DNA of 60,966 nt, taken from Perkinsus olseni (Eukaryota > Perkinsozoa > Perkinsida > Perkinsidae). The DNA lies in contig JABANP010000309.1 in the NCBI GenBank assembly GCA_013115135.1, positions 1-60,966 on the forward strand, written 5' to 3'. Below the pieces are notes generated by a model. It was given only the letters and a program-made list of their open reading frames with translations. It had not been told where the DNA came from and made no database searches. Positions 1 to 11,533 of the stretch are shown here, one piece after another; within the stretch, counting starts at the first letter, position 1, and each line of letters starts with the position of its first letter. The translations under genes and the position numbers were made by a program.

Positions 1-477
1 CGATTGCTCACGTGGTCGAGCTGTCCCCATGAAAATTTAGCGTCTTATACTTATTTGGTCGATGAGACGATTGCCAACGAGTCCACGAGTACACCGCGGC
101 CCTTGACCGTGGCAATTCAGTTGTCGCCGGCATCACAATAAAGGAAGTGCCTCCTCGGCGAGGGAAGGGCTATTCTTAACCCGCCACCCTTCTCCTAGGA
201 ATACACCCTACTATGGCATGGTCGGGGTGTGGCAAGGGGGAGTCATAGTCGGCCGACAGGCGTGCTTCTCAGTGTCTCCAAACGCTAAAACAACACAATT
301 TGTCCTTCGCTCACGGCATGAACGTGTCCGTCCTGAGCAGCGAGTTGTCATCGCCCCTGCCCCAGCAAGGCCCTCCCTCCCCTTCCTCTAAGAGTGGTTT
401 TCGGCGGGCGTGTAAGCCGGCCCTGTCGACCCATCGGTGTTGTCACCCCTGTCCTTCCCTCAGCCGCCGGTTCGAGG
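1..477. other. Leading stretch without a supported gene
   Basis: No conserved reading frame was recognised here. Short open frames on both strands overlap each other and look like chance. The region precedes the RING-finger gene and may hold its promoter and 5' UTR, but no promoter motif could be identified. Confidence 0.4.
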
Positions 478-1328
478 ATGTCATTCGTTCGTTCTTCCAC
501 TCGAGAAGCATTGTCCGTTCGAGACGTCGCCGGCGGCTCTTGGGGTGAGAACGACGGTATGAGCCCGGTGTCTGAGGAGGCCTCTGTCGCCGTTCCCAAC
601 GCTTCCGGTAGGCTCCATAGCAGACTTCACACCTAGCGTCTTCTTGGCAGCCCCTATGTCTCCTGAGTCCGAAGCTCCCGGCGAAGGTCCACCAGAAGGT
701 ACGCTCGCTTGGACGAAATTGTCCTTGTGGATGAGATCTCGTGGCTGCAGGCGTAGCGAGGCCTGAGCTGCAGAGTCAAAGCTCCTCCGGCGGCAGGAGT
801 AGCCGACGGCGCAGCACTGGTCGTCGACGAACCTCGACACAGAGGCGCTCTCGCTCTCATATCTCCAGAAGCAGCACTGGCACCATCGCTGTTTTAGACG
901 AAGTGAGTTCGGAGAAGTCTCTGCTTTTTACCTTTCATTCTGGCATCATCGCCTGCTCAGGAGTCAGGCCTTTGCAAGGTGTGCTTCGAGAACGCTACCA
1001 ATACTGTGCTGCTGCCATGTGAGTGCCGCCTCCGGACTGCCGTTGAGGAGTATTTACTTGGCATTATCAAAGCATTCTCTCAACTGCTTCTCTTTTCAAT
1101 CTGCACTATGAGCCCAATCTACTTGTGTTCTATACCCACACCTTATACAGCGAGGCAGTTCTAGTATCTTCTCCTCCTGTCCAGGGTACTGACGAGCGAG
1201 GTGCTCATTTTCAGGTAAGCATCAATGCATGTGCCTCGACTGCGCTGCCGGGAGTCAAAGACAGCACCGGTAAATGTCCGATTTGTCGTTTGACCATTGA
1301 CACTGTGATTGACGCTATACAATCCTGA
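478..1328 (+). CDS. C-terminal RING-finger (C3HC4) protein, probable E3 ubiquitin ligase, frameshifted
   Basis: Joining exons yields a classic RING at the extreme C-terminus: C-x2-C (CKVC), then LLPC, then the C-x-H block CKHQCMCLDC, and finally CPIC. The H-x3-C-x2-C spacing is like that of MUL1 and IAP-type RINGs, which recruit E2 enzymes. The first ATG considered is at 478. Introns are inferred at about 903-960 and 1019-1214; the second contains a copy of a dispersed repeat. Before the RING lies an Arg/Ser-rich stretch (about 770-880). The reading frame breaks between LDCAAG and the final CPIC: removing one G from the GGG at 1250-1252 restores the RING. This is either an assembly homopolymer error or a true lesion. 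No membrane segment was seen. The RING is secure; the N-terminal exons are not. Confidence 0.7.
1103..1165 (+). repeat. Dispersed repeat R3, copy 1 (inside RING-gene intron)
   Basis: About 60 bp resembling the copies near 39.5 kb and 42.1-42.3 kb. Translated in the shared frame it reads HYEPNLLVFYTHTLYSEAV, which matches the other two copies at the peptide level too. It sits inside the second intron of the RING gene. Confidence 0.6.
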
Positions 1329-2528
1329 TGTATGATACTGTTGTTGCTGCTGCTGCTGCTATACTATTGCTACCTTGCTAACTAGTTTCCTGAGTTCTAG
1401 TGTGCGTATGGCGGTGGATGAACGGTCACTGTGGTGTGGAGCACTGACTTGGTCCTTGCGGGACAAAACTGACCAAGAAGCTCCCATAACCCGGTTTACC
1501 CTTTTGCGATGTCTATTGTGCATGGATCGAACCCGCAGTTATCAACCACCTAGCTCGGAGCTGTTTTGCTCCAGCGACTAAGGCCATCACAGACTACAAT
1601 AGAACTAGATTTCGGGTCGAAGTATCGAGTAGGTGCACCAGGGCCGCGTCCTTTCAGCATTTCGGCCGTAGGCCCGGTCAAGCTCAGCCCCTCATTGTAA
1701 CACTGTTACAATGACGCGCTGCCGATCTGGGATTGCACCTCTCGCTGTTGATTCTGCTACTGTCATTCTCGCGTGTGGTATATTCGCGGCGCTCGTACAC
1801 CTTTGAACTGTTCGTCTGGCAGACTCGACGTCGACGTTGCACAGGAGGTGTTGAGGGCGGCTGAGGGGGAAGCGATGAGGATGTCTTTGACGTTGGGTAC
1901 CCTGGCAGGATGTAGGAAGCTCTTCGAACATGCCTAACTTGCTCCACTGGTGTGTGGTAGAGCAATGGGCATGGCGGAGCCGAAGAGCGAGCCAGCCTTG
2001 GAGAACTACGAAAAATGTGTTTGATAAATCTACTTCTCGTAATCTCGGTCAGAGGTTCTCGGAGATGAACTCAAGTGATGTGAAAGAGAGATGTCTACGC
2101 TGGGGTCTGGTATTCCGTAGCCCGATGGCCTCGAGTAGTTCATCACTGAATATTGCATCCGATAATTTCTCGAGTACACACTAAGCGTCACGAAGTTTGC
2201 CAGGATCAGCTGTGGTAATTCGGCCAGGATTTCCATGGGACGGTCCGGCGGGACGATAGATGCGCTCGACGGAGCGAAGTCAATCGCCTGGCATGTGCGG
2301 GAGAATCACTTGCCGCAGACGAGCGAGACTTCTCTCTTTCGAGCGATTTCTATTTCCTTCTGCTACATTCATCCAATCACAATAATCAATCTGAATGAAT
2401 TGATGAGCGGAACTAGGCCACAGTCTGCTGATATATCTTCCGTACATATCCTGCATGACATGCGGTATGCTAGGGCCGGGTTTTGGTCACAATGCTGTCC
2501 CCATGCAGTGTTCAGGCAGATCCCTCAA
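1329..2528. other. Intergenic region between RING gene and secreted-family gene
   Basis: No gene could be supported. It holds a short GCT/TGC microsatellite just after the RING gene (about 1340-1361) and a perfect 19-nt palindrome at 1694-1712. The last ~60 bases before 2529 are the transcribed leader of the next gene, because the same bases precede the paralogous ATG near 58.56 kb. Confidence 0.4.
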
Positions 2529-3379
2529 ATGTCGGCTAAACAGGTCATCATCGCCACTGCCGCTGCAGCCTTGGTCCCTCTCGCCTCCGCTGACGTAAGA
2601 ACGCACGTCGTTGGCAGATGTCTCTAATGCTGCCAAAGTAAACTCATCCCCTTCGTTGAAGGCTCAAATTCCGCACTTTCTCACGACTCGTCACTGCTCA
2701 GGGTTATCCTTCGCTGAAGAGTACATCTCTCTTGAATCGTGGTCAAGGAGTCTCCTGCTTTCACTCCAACGGTGTGGTCAAGGCGAAGGGCGCGCATTCC
2801 TGGGCTTCACTCTTGGGGCTGCCGGTGTGCCTAGGACTACGGAGATCAGCTGCCCAGAATTGGACGGCAAGAAAATGTTTTCAACCGTGTTGTGAGTCAT
2901 CTCCGTTCATAACTTCACTCAGCTCCAACCGTTCTCGTTTCAGCCGCAATGGCGTCGTTCAAGAGTTCACTCTCGGTGCCCCGAATAAGAGGAAAGATTC
3001 TGATTGGGTCTTCAAAGATCCTCCTCCTCCTGCTGGCACTGCCATGGACCCACTCAGAAAGCTCAACACTTCGTATTACGACCGGCAATTAACTCTCTTG
3101 CGCGCAGCCGCAAGTAAAGTTGACTATAACCCCGCGAAGTTACGACGTGCAATTGTCAAGGCAGAGAACCTGAGAGCTTCGGGAAGGGATGGGGACATCA
3201 CCGCTGATAAAATAGACGGCGTCTGTGAAGCTGCGATGAGGGGCATTAAGGCGAAGTGTCCTTCATACGAAGACTTGTGCGATGAGTTCAGATCGATCTC
3301 GCAAGAAGCCGTGGATGCTGCTGACCAGCAAAGAAGGCGGCTTCAGCGTGCCGGGAAGTATTTGGTGATTTCGTTGTGA
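2529..3379 (+). CDS. Secreted hypothetical protein, family copy 1 (frameshifted)
   Basis: The ATG at 2529 opens a signal peptide (MSAKQVIIATAAAALV and so on, ending near ASAD). An intron follows at about 2595-2700, and a second lies at about 2895-2941. The downstream exon encodes a Lys/Arg-rich helical domain ending around 3379. The organisation and sequence match the minus-strand gene at 57648-58564: DPLR, the CP-x2-D block, and the helical tail with repeated Glu/Ala/Arg. In exon 2 the homology passes from one frame to another near 2790-2800, so one base appears to be missing. This copy is therefore either a decaying paralogue or carries an assembly indel. Function unknown; export to the cell surface or outside is inferred from the signal peptide. 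Confidence 0.65.
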
Positions 3380-4512
3380 AGTCAGCGAAGTTGCTGTACT
3401 ATTAGTTTGCTTGAATGTGTGCTTCTTCGAATCATGTCCGTGGATCATTTTGCTATACTTTCGACTTCAGTCAACAATCAATCGAGGTCCCGCACATTTT
3501 CATGACCTTGCTTGTGAGGAAGACGCAGTGACATTGTCTTGCACTTGTTCTGTCCGCCAAGGCGTTGTGATGTTCAGAATGCTGATGAATAGGGCATCTT
3601 CAGTCTGGACCGGCAGATTGTGTATGCTCTGGAATGGAGAAGGTTGTTCCGTAGATATTCGCGTTGAAGTCACTCGGCACTCCGTGCAAGAGCACAGTGG
3701 TCGGCTACATGTTAACCATTTGGGAACTCAAGTCAATGGTTGAGTGGAATCATCAGATTCTATATACAATAACACTGAAGCGTCAAGCTAAGCTAAGGTT
3801 CCATGCTAGTACAGCTGAACAACTACTGTACGCTGCGGCAGAGTCAAGAAGACCGCATTGAGGCGTCCCCAGCCCCTCATCGATCAGAACTGTGTCCTCG
3901 ATGACAATCAGTGGGCCACACAGTTCTATTGCGTAGCTCATCACTAAGAGAGATTCTCTTTACTCGCCCACAGCTAGCCCGCCAAATGAGACCCGGATTA
4001 TCTACCCCAATGAAGTTATTGGTCGTCGCCTGACATTCACCTCACGTGATGATGTGTCTATAACCTCTGCCGATCACGAGTAGTCGGGGGCTGCTCCCCG
4101 ATAGCTGCCCAAGCAACTCTTGGTAGAGGGTCCCTAGTAGAGACCTTTGAAGTCGACCTGGAGGTGGGAGCCCATTTCTCGAACTCTTCCCTCCTTTTGC
4201 TTTACGGCTCGCACCAGATACCAACTCCGCACTTTATCAATGATGGGGGTCCACAACCCGCCGAACCCGCTCGGGTAAGATTAGAAGCATTTTGGGTGTT
4301 TGTGCGAAGCGCAGCCTGTGAAGTGCAGCCTGTGAAGGGCCGTAAACTTGCCCCTTAGAACAGCAGGGTAGCCGAATCATCCGACCTCCAATAAGAAGAT
4401 CTCCACATTAGCACACTAAGTGTCTATGCAACTCGGCAGGAGATCTACACAACAGCCATTGATTATCATGGGCCTGGGCCAAATCTCCGACCACCGGACA
4501 CCGCCTGGGAGT
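3380..4512. other. Intergenic region with dispersed repeat R1
   Basis: No conserved gene was seen. The stretch contains copy 1 of repeat R1 (3711-3802) and a small local duplication near 4315-4335 (GTGCAGCCTGTGAAG-like). It probably includes the 3' UTRs of the two flanking convergent genes. Confidence 0.4.
3711..3802 (+). repeat. Dispersed repeat R1, copy 1
   Basis: About 90 bp starting GTTAACCATT and containing CAAGTCAATGGTTGAGTGG and ACAATAACACTGA. It is highly similar to 7461-7560, which lies inside a polycystin intron. Confidence 0.8.
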
Positions 4513-4974
4513 TCATATCACGTTCGTCCAATTGAACAGTACCATGGCACTCTCTACTGGTGTACCGAGTACACTTGGCACAACACTATCGTTCAGGTAC
4601 TCTAGTTTCCCAGCCAAGTACGTGAAGTCGCCCTTTTCTAAGCGTAGACGCGGGCACTTCTCACGCACCTCCGCAACGAACGCATCATAGTGGCCGCCGA
4701 AGTCGATTCTCCGAACCTTCCATCCGTCCATGACGGGACCATCCACGTCGATGTGGGCACCAGTTGAACAGACGACACCAACGTAGGCGACAGTCGACCC
4801 ATCCGCTCTGCCGAGGAGGGCAAGGACGATCTCGGCTTCATTCCTGATTGTTGCCTTGTATTCGACCTCGAAGATCGGGTTGGATGATCCGAGCTTCCCT
4901 GAACTAGCGAGGACCGGAGCCAGGACGAACAGTCCCCCGAAGAGCGCCGATGATAGGTGTGACGGTGAGACCAT
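4513..4974 (-). CDS. Secreted hypothetical protein, 153 aa
   Basis: Single uninterrupted frame with a true ATG at 4974. Residues 1-24 form a signal peptide (MVSPSHLSSALFGGLF, cleavage likely after LASS). The mature part is about 130 residues with two or three Cys, an alternating hydrophobic pattern suggesting beta strands, and the ending NWTNVI, whose NWT is a potential N-glycosylation site. No known domain was recognised. It lies alone, convergent with the upstream secreted-family gene. Its length, signal peptide and lack of introns fit the small exported proteins common in parasitic protists, but its role is not known. Confidence 0.7.
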   Translation of the reverse strand: MVSPSHLSSALFGGLFVLAPVLASSGKLGSSNPIFEVEYKATIRNEAEIVLALLGRADGSTVAYVGVVCSTGAHIDVDGPVMDGWKVRRIDFGGHYDAFVAEVREKCPRLRLEKGDFTYLAGKLEYLNDSVVPSVLGTPVESAMVLFNWTNVI

Positions 4975-6078
4975 GTGACGAGGATGAACTGAAGCGGGAC
5001 GTCTCCATTCCCATAAGGATGTCCTCGAGCTCGGAACTCGGTCTGCTAATGGAATTAGGACCGCCCGAACGGCATTCTCGAAATGCTCAGACTATTGGAC
5101 ATAAGGGCGGGCGAGATGACGGCATCAGTGGTGGCCTTCGATCCAAGATAGGAGACCACGGGGAACCGCAGGGAAGGGTTGAGGTGTAGTGAGTTGTAAA
5201 TTGTACTTTACGCTAGGCATGCACCAACAGTAGGAGTAGCCGCCAGTGCCACTGGCCCAGTGGCGGGGTCAGGAGAGGTTTCATCCTTACTCGTCGGAGA
5301 ACTTTCGTGAATTGAAGTTTCTATCCTGGTATATTATAGTAGTAACGCGTCACACGGAAGGGCTCCCGAACTCGTGCTAAGCACAGCGCAGAGGGTTGCC
5401 TGAAAGCTATACCATTAGCGGTTCAGCAGAGCTCGGAGGCATTGCTCATGGGCGGGGTGCTGAAGTGGGTGCTCATTGGGGGACACCGCGGCCATCGACC
5501 CAGCACCGCATTAGAATTTCCATTATGGAAATTCCATATCGAGAATGATGAGGTTTCTGTAGCCGAGGCCTTGGCCGACGGAGACGAGGCACTCGATTCG
5601 GACAGGCAAGAGTCCGCGGCCACAACGTAACGCACTCTCTCTGATGCTCCCTGTCCTTCTGTGGAGTCGATCCCAGCCTCTGCCTTCCATTAACTTAGCG
5701 GAACTTCCAACGCCTCCGGAGCAGCAATTTTCTAAGCGCGAGCAGCAGCTGCCTTAGCCATCAGCACGGCGAATCTTCTGGGATCACCCCAGCAAAAAGC
5801 CGCGCTTTTTTAATTTTTGAGTGGTTTTAGTGAAAATAGTGTCGCTAGTTGAGCCTGTATCCAAGGTCGACGCAGGCAATCCGCAGACAAGGATGCGAGC
5901 AGCGAGCCGAGCGCGGTGTCGTCCGAGGGTCGGAGGCTCCTCAGTAGGTGTCCAACCTGCGGTCTCCTTAGCTGCATGAATCACTCTCAGTCCAGAGTTC
6001 GACCGAACAAAGGGACTCGCATGACGACTACGTCTGCCACTTACCACACTTCATTGACCGCCTCCTTCTAGAGCAGTA
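4975..6078. other. Region upstream of the polycystin gene; possible N-terminal exon
   Basis: Most of this is not assignable. A plus-strand frame at about 5403-5630 ends in an acidic segment (VSVAEALADGDEALDSD) and might be an N-terminal cytosolic exon of the channel that follows, but no splice pattern confirms it. A perfect 19-nt palindrome lies at 5515-5533 within that frame. Confidence 0.3.
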
Positions 6079-9000
6079 GTGGAGCATCTGAACCTGACAG
6101 CCCGACCCACCAGTGCCTCTGGTAGGTACCTTGAGCGAGAGTTCCTCCTTCGACTACCCTTCATGTTCTGGCTGCCCATCCTACTCATATTAGTCACCAT
6201 GGAGTTCCCGACTGGGATAATGTCAGCTGCTTCATTCTGGGAGCGCGACATGACGCTCCTCCTAGGTTTGAAATTCACAGCAATCTTCGTAATCATCTAG
6301 GGCTGGATGATGTGGCTGAAGCCACTACCACTGACGCCATATATGACTTTCTGGCTGCCACCTTCCTTCCAGGCGTGGGTGAAATGAATCCCACCGACAG
6401 TCAGTTCGTTGAAAGCAGCGTTCGTGACGGTGAGCAGCGGGGCTCGTCCACGGCGGCCGTCCTTTCTTCGTTGTTTGTGTATCTATAGTGGGCGCCACTT
6501 CGTACCAGACGAAATTCGTTGTCGAAAGACTCGAGGAGTTGCGGCTTTTGCGGTACGCCTGTTAGATTGAGTAGCGTTCCATTGATACCAATATTGAAAC
6601 TCGTCTATGAGACTCTGATGCCTGTGTCAGGGTTCATCCAGTTGAGTCAAAAGAAAAGATACCGCCAAGCAACAGCCCTCGTAACATACCCGGTTCTCTA
6701 CATAGTAGGCCGTCTGCCGAGTCCCTGGAGGGGGTGTCCCGATCTGTCCAGGTCCGCGGACCAGACTCCACCGGCAAATGCGATGATATTGGAGACTTCG
6801 GCCGCGCGTAGGAGCACCGTCGTGAATCCTCGGCAAAGTCACCCTTCCCGCAGATATCAGAGTTTCTTCTGGGAATTCTATTACTGCCATCTCCTGCCTG
6901 CGAGCCCTGTCGAAGAGAGCGCCTCTGCGTCTATGTCTAACACTACGGGAAATACCACTGCCACTGGGTGAGGCTTCTCGGAGACGTCGGGTCCTCCCGG
7001 TTACCGATGCCATTAGCAGCTTTCGATGTGGCGAAGATCCGACCGACTTGCCGGACTTGCTCCAGTGCTTTGACAAGAGTTCCGATGCAGGTCAGAGCTG
7101 GACGTTCTCTCACGCGGAGGCAGCTGTCTCGTCGTAGATACTCTCCCGACTTACCAGTCCAGTTGGCCCGTACAGAACTACATAGCTGAGGTGATGGTGA
7201 AGTCCGGTGCCACCAGGCTGGCAGCAGTCGACGTGGTGAGCCTCCTCGTCATCTCTGGTTGATCATTGTTATTTACTGCTTATTACTAACTATGATTACT
7301 GGTTGTTCTCCTCAGGCTCCTACGACCGACCGTATCGAATTCTACCGAGCCAATGGCTGGATAGATGGCTCGGCCTCCGCCGTAGGGACAATCACTACTT
7401 TCTACACCCCAGTCGCCGACATCTACACCTTCGTCTCTGTGAGCTGCTCGAGGGAGGGCTGTTAACCATTAGGGAACCCAAGTCAATGGTTGAGTGGAAT
7501 CCTGAAAGTCTATCTACAATAACACTGATAACGTCATTCACTAGCGTCAAGCTTAGCTGAAGCTCGGTAGTTGTGCGCTTGCACAACTAAACCCGTCCAC
7601 AAAATCATATCGAGTCGAGTTCATTTTCGTTCCTCTGACCGCGAAACTTGATGTCGAAACCCATCTCACTTTCATAAAACATAGGTATAAAAATAAAGTA
7701 ACAAACTCGGTCTCACTAGCAAATGTCACGAAACAGTCAATTGCGAAAAGTTCACAAAATTATGTTACATTTTGCAAATTCGGTGATTTTTCATCCACAC
7801 GCGAGCAAATAGCAACGTTCAAGGGCGTCCCTGGCCCAACAACGATGGCAGTCAGGTTTACTACAAGATCGGTGCAGTCGGGCATATCCAAGGCTCCGTG
7901 TATTTGAACTCCTTCAAGGATGTCGCTCCCCAATGTGAGGGAAGGTCGCTTGTGTACTGCTGATGATACCCCTGTCCAGCGATGTGGCTGGTCGGCATGC
8001 TGCTTGCTATTGGGCTTACTCTACTGCAGACAGGAATCGACATGTTTCGAGCGTTCCATCCGGGCTACCTCGCCCGAGGGGTTGGCATGAAGGAGTACCT
8101 TCTAGGTGGGTGTAAAGGGGCTGTTCTCTCAGCTCAAGGCTCTCCACAGGGATGCACGCTGTTCATCTGGGTGGTCCGCCGCCACAGTCCAGCCCATCCA
8201 CCGACAAGAACGGCACCGTCGTCGCCCCAGAAGGGCACACAGTAGGCTAGCGCCCCTTGTATAAGTGTGACCAGTTGTTAGACCTCGGCCAGTGATGAAT
8301 ATTACGAGGCAGTGCGGAAAAGAAAACGAAACCTCAGACGGTCGGCGGTAACGCCCTCTCCTCGTCTTTCGAACGAACTAAGCTCCCTCCTTACTAACAG
8401 GTATTCGAGTCCTTGAGTGACCTCTTGGTGCTGTCTACTCTGGTGCTCAAGTTGGCCGCCTACCTGCCTTCGGTTGGGTTGACGGTAAGGGAAGTGAGCT
8501 GGCAAGCAGTCAGTGTCAGTTTATCAGGTGCCCTCTTTCCTTGGTACTCTTGAGTTCTCTAAAGTGGCCCTGAGTCTACTTAGCTGGGACCCTCATAACG
8601 AGACGGGACAGTACTTGACTGAGCTGCTCAGGGCATCACAGATTGAGACGTAGGCCAGTCATCAGCAGAAAGGAACATTTTACGTTTTTTCTATCAGATT
8701 GGCGGACAGCCTTCGCACGCTGACGATGGTCATCCTGTGCCTTTGCTGCAGCCGCTTCGTTTTCTTCCTGGCCACCCACCCGAGAGTCGCCATCCTCGCT
8801 GAGACGGTCAGGTTCGTTTACTCATGCTAGTCTCGCTCAACTGATTTTCCTCGACAGGATCGGCTCGGACGACATGTTCCACTTTTTCATCCTTTTTGCA
8901 ACTCTCTACTCACTTCTCGCCTTCCTCGCTCGCTGGGTTTTCGGCGACTCCCTGGCCCAGTTCAAAAGCTTCAACGACGCCCTCTATACGCAGGCAGGCC

Positions 9001-9285
9001 CTTTCCGGTAGCTCGCTGCTCGGTTGAGAATACCCTCAGTTTCAAATGCTCATCGGAGAGTGGCCGTTCGACGATTTCGACGGGTATGAGAACCAAGGCG
9101 TGATGGTCTTCTATATGATTGTGTTTGGAGTCGTTATGTTCTTCATGGTCCTCAATTTCTTTCTGGCCATTGTCGTGGACAGCTTCGAGTCAACCAAGCA
9201 GGAGATCGAAGAGTAAGGCATCCAAGTTTTTGGACTCGATTCTGGATGCCGAGTCTATGAGAGGTTCGTGAAGCAGAGCGTTTGA
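6079..9285 (+). CDS. Polycystin-2 (PKD2/TRPP)-like cation channel, core exons
   Basis: The C-terminal exons encode the diagnostic end of a polycystin channel: an S5-like helix (FILFATLYSLLAFLARWVFG), the pore helix FQMLIGEWPFDDF, and S6 ending VLNFFLAIVVDSF. Upstream, RIEFYRANGWIDG (about 7337-7375) and YYKIGAVGHIQG (after 7855) fit the extracellular polycystin domain, and MWLVGMLLAIGLTLL (about 7982) fits S2. A hydrophobic helix at about 6160-6220 may be S1. The product would be a tetrameric, probably ciliary or plasma-membrane, Ca-permeable channel. Introns of about 46-60 bp separate the exons, except one of about 417 bp (7439-7855) that hosts repeat R1. The intron at 8994-9039 appears to use a GC donor. 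The last exon may end at the TGA at 9283-9285, or splicing may continue to the exons after 9486. Start and several 5' exons are uncertain. Confidence 0.75.
7461..7560 (+). repeat. Dispersed repeat R1, copy 2 (inside polycystin intron)
   Basis: Similar to 3711-3802. It lies near the 5' end of the long intron 7439-7855. The rest of that intron (about 7600-7800) is AT-rich. A short inverted repeat (TTGTGCGCTTGCACAA) follows at about 7570. Confidence 0.8.
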
Positions 9286-9485
9286 TGAGCCATGCCTTGG
9301 CGACCGGTCTCTGAAGAGAGTTCGATCGTCACTTCGGATAGCCGGAAAACTGCGCTTACGATGGGAAACTCTCGGGAGGAAAATACCATCGTATCAGGAC
9401 GAATCCCAACACGAATAATAGGCAAAGAAACGGTTGGAGAATATATTAACGCAGAATCGAACACATTTCACTGTTACTAGCAGAC

Positions 9486-11440
9486 CCGGGGTTGTACCGA
9501 TAGCATTTGAGAAAGAGTGCATGAGCAGATACAAAGTTGAGGGATCTTTATTCTCTGACGTCTGGCACCTTATGGTCCAGTTCGCCATGAGACACGTAGG
9601 CCGGCATCCCCAGCTCATCATTGTCAACTACCCCTTCCAGACGCGGCAATGGCCTTCCCGAGCACTCTACATCGAGAGGCTCTCAAGGTTCCGAGAAGAC
9701 GCGGCGCGACAAGTAGGTTATCCAGGATAACTTATCCTGGGAGGTGGACACCACCGTCTTGTCCTTAGACTGGTGCTGCAGTTCAAGACGAGAGCGGAAC
9801 GGTGGTGCAAACTAGCGAAACTAAGAGGGTGTCGTTGGAGAAGTTCAAAACGTAGGATGCCTCCGCCCTCTCGTGTACACTCGCTACGCCTTCTTTTAAC
9901 CATTCAATAGTTCCTTTAGAGATAGTAGTCTCTCCTATATTTATCACCGAGTACGGGTATACGATCCTATCCTTTACCTTCATAAAGGGCATCTTCATTT
10001 TATAAATGATCGTACATGTTTCGGTCGGCATGCGTCCTCAGCGAAGATACCCTTGGAGCCTGTCTATCAAGGCTCATGGCAGGTACTTCAACTCGCCCGC
10101 AGAGAGGGAGGGGGTTGAGAGTATGTTCCTCTATTATCACAGCCACTTTGCTCAAGATACGGAAGATTTCCTCCATCCATTGTTCGGCAGATCACAGAGC
10201 GTGAAAATCCAGATGGCATCAGCAGTACGACCTAGTCGTCCTCGAAGGGAGAAACTCTCTGTCCACCTACCAGGTCCAAGATATTGGGTCTTTGGTCACG
10301 AGCATAGCAGTTGAGACAGACCAGTTCATGACTGACATCAGAGATCGTGTGGCGATGATCTCGCAGAACAGTGAGGTTCCGGCTAGCGTTTAATGGCCTA
10401 AACTGATGCAGTTTGCATGAGGATGAGACGCGAAAATACCGTCAATACCAAAGTGACATTCTTGAGGACAATTTACTTACATCAGCACTGTCATCAATAC
10501 TTCAGTACAAACCAGGTGCTAATATGGTTAGAGAAATCACCAAGGAGAAGCAGGAAAAAGGACGCTTGAAGGCAGACCTGGCCGTTGCCCTGGAGACCAT
10601 ACGACATGTGGGGTCGCCGGTGCTCGAGGACTTTGGCATTCCTGGTTAGTTGGAGCAAGAGAACGGGCAGCTCCGGAAGCGATTGGATGGTGGTTCTGCT
10701 GCTGCAGGGGGAGCGGGCGGTGGGCTCTTCTTCGAGCAACAGCATCCTCTGATACCATCGCTCAGGGGCGGAGAATATCAATGAGATCGTGGACCCAATC
10801 GAGAGGAAGTTGGCGGTGTTGGACGGTGTTATCAAGGCGATCAACAAACAGAGGGCACTCTTTGCTTCGAGGGTCGCCGGCAATGTGCGGTCTCTCTTCT
10901 GGATCTCGCCGTTGAAAGGACAATTCGCCACGACTGACAGGCTGCTCAGTCAGTCGATCTCGGGACTTGTTTCTTGCTCTTTCGTTGAACAGCCTGTGTG
11001 ATTTCGCGAGAACTCTCAACGATCGTCTCTTTCCCAAGTCGATCATCCAATATCATCTTGCGAGCCTCGCGAAGGTCAGGACTCGACGGCCCTTTCTTAG
11101 TTGCCGCTGCCAAAGCACACTCTGGAGACGATCTCGACAGGCGTCACGTTTGGGGTGGGCTGCTCACCATCACTAGAAACAATCATGATCGCTGGACCAG
11201 GTGCCTCATCCCGATCAAGGCCTGCCCCCAGTTCTGCCGCCAAGTGTGACGGCGAAACGGCGGCGACAGAAGGCTCTTTTGAAGGCTACGAGGAAGGGAC
11301 AACGGCCGATGCAGCAGAAGAAACCTGTATCGTTATCACCGAAAAGAGTGCTCAGCTTCACTACGGAAGGACCCAGCTCGGCAGTGATACGTTCAGATGA
11401 TGGTGCCCGATCGCACGGAGACAATCTTGCAGAGACCTAG
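9486..11440 (+). CDS. Probable C-terminal cytosolic exons of the polycystin-like channel
   Basis: Several plus-strand exons with believable GT/AG joins follow the channel core. One reads DVWHLMVQFAMRH, then after an inferred 48-bp intron continues TRQWPSRALYIERLSRF. Later exons are helical or coiled-coil: MVREITKEKQEKGRLKADLA (about 10522), IERKLAVLDGVIKAINKQ (about 10798), and a basic tail around 11240-11330, ending at 11440. A perfect hairpin (9722-9740) lies in one of the introns. Such Trp/basic and coiled-coil C-tails are common in polycystins and support assembly of subunits. It could instead be a separate gene; joining to the channel is inference. Confidence 0.45.
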
Positions 11441-11533
11441 GTCTACTTCCCCGGTGGGGGGCAGCGAGTTGGCATCTGGCATTGGACGGGAGGCGGCCGA
11501 GGTCAAAAGGTAAGGAAAGCTCCTTGCGCGAGG

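Noticed and set aside
9783..10031. Minus-strand ORF with MKMPFMKVKDRIVYPYSV
   Set aside because: It overlaps plus-strand exons that fit the channel tail better and has no recognisable family; left out as a probable shadow.
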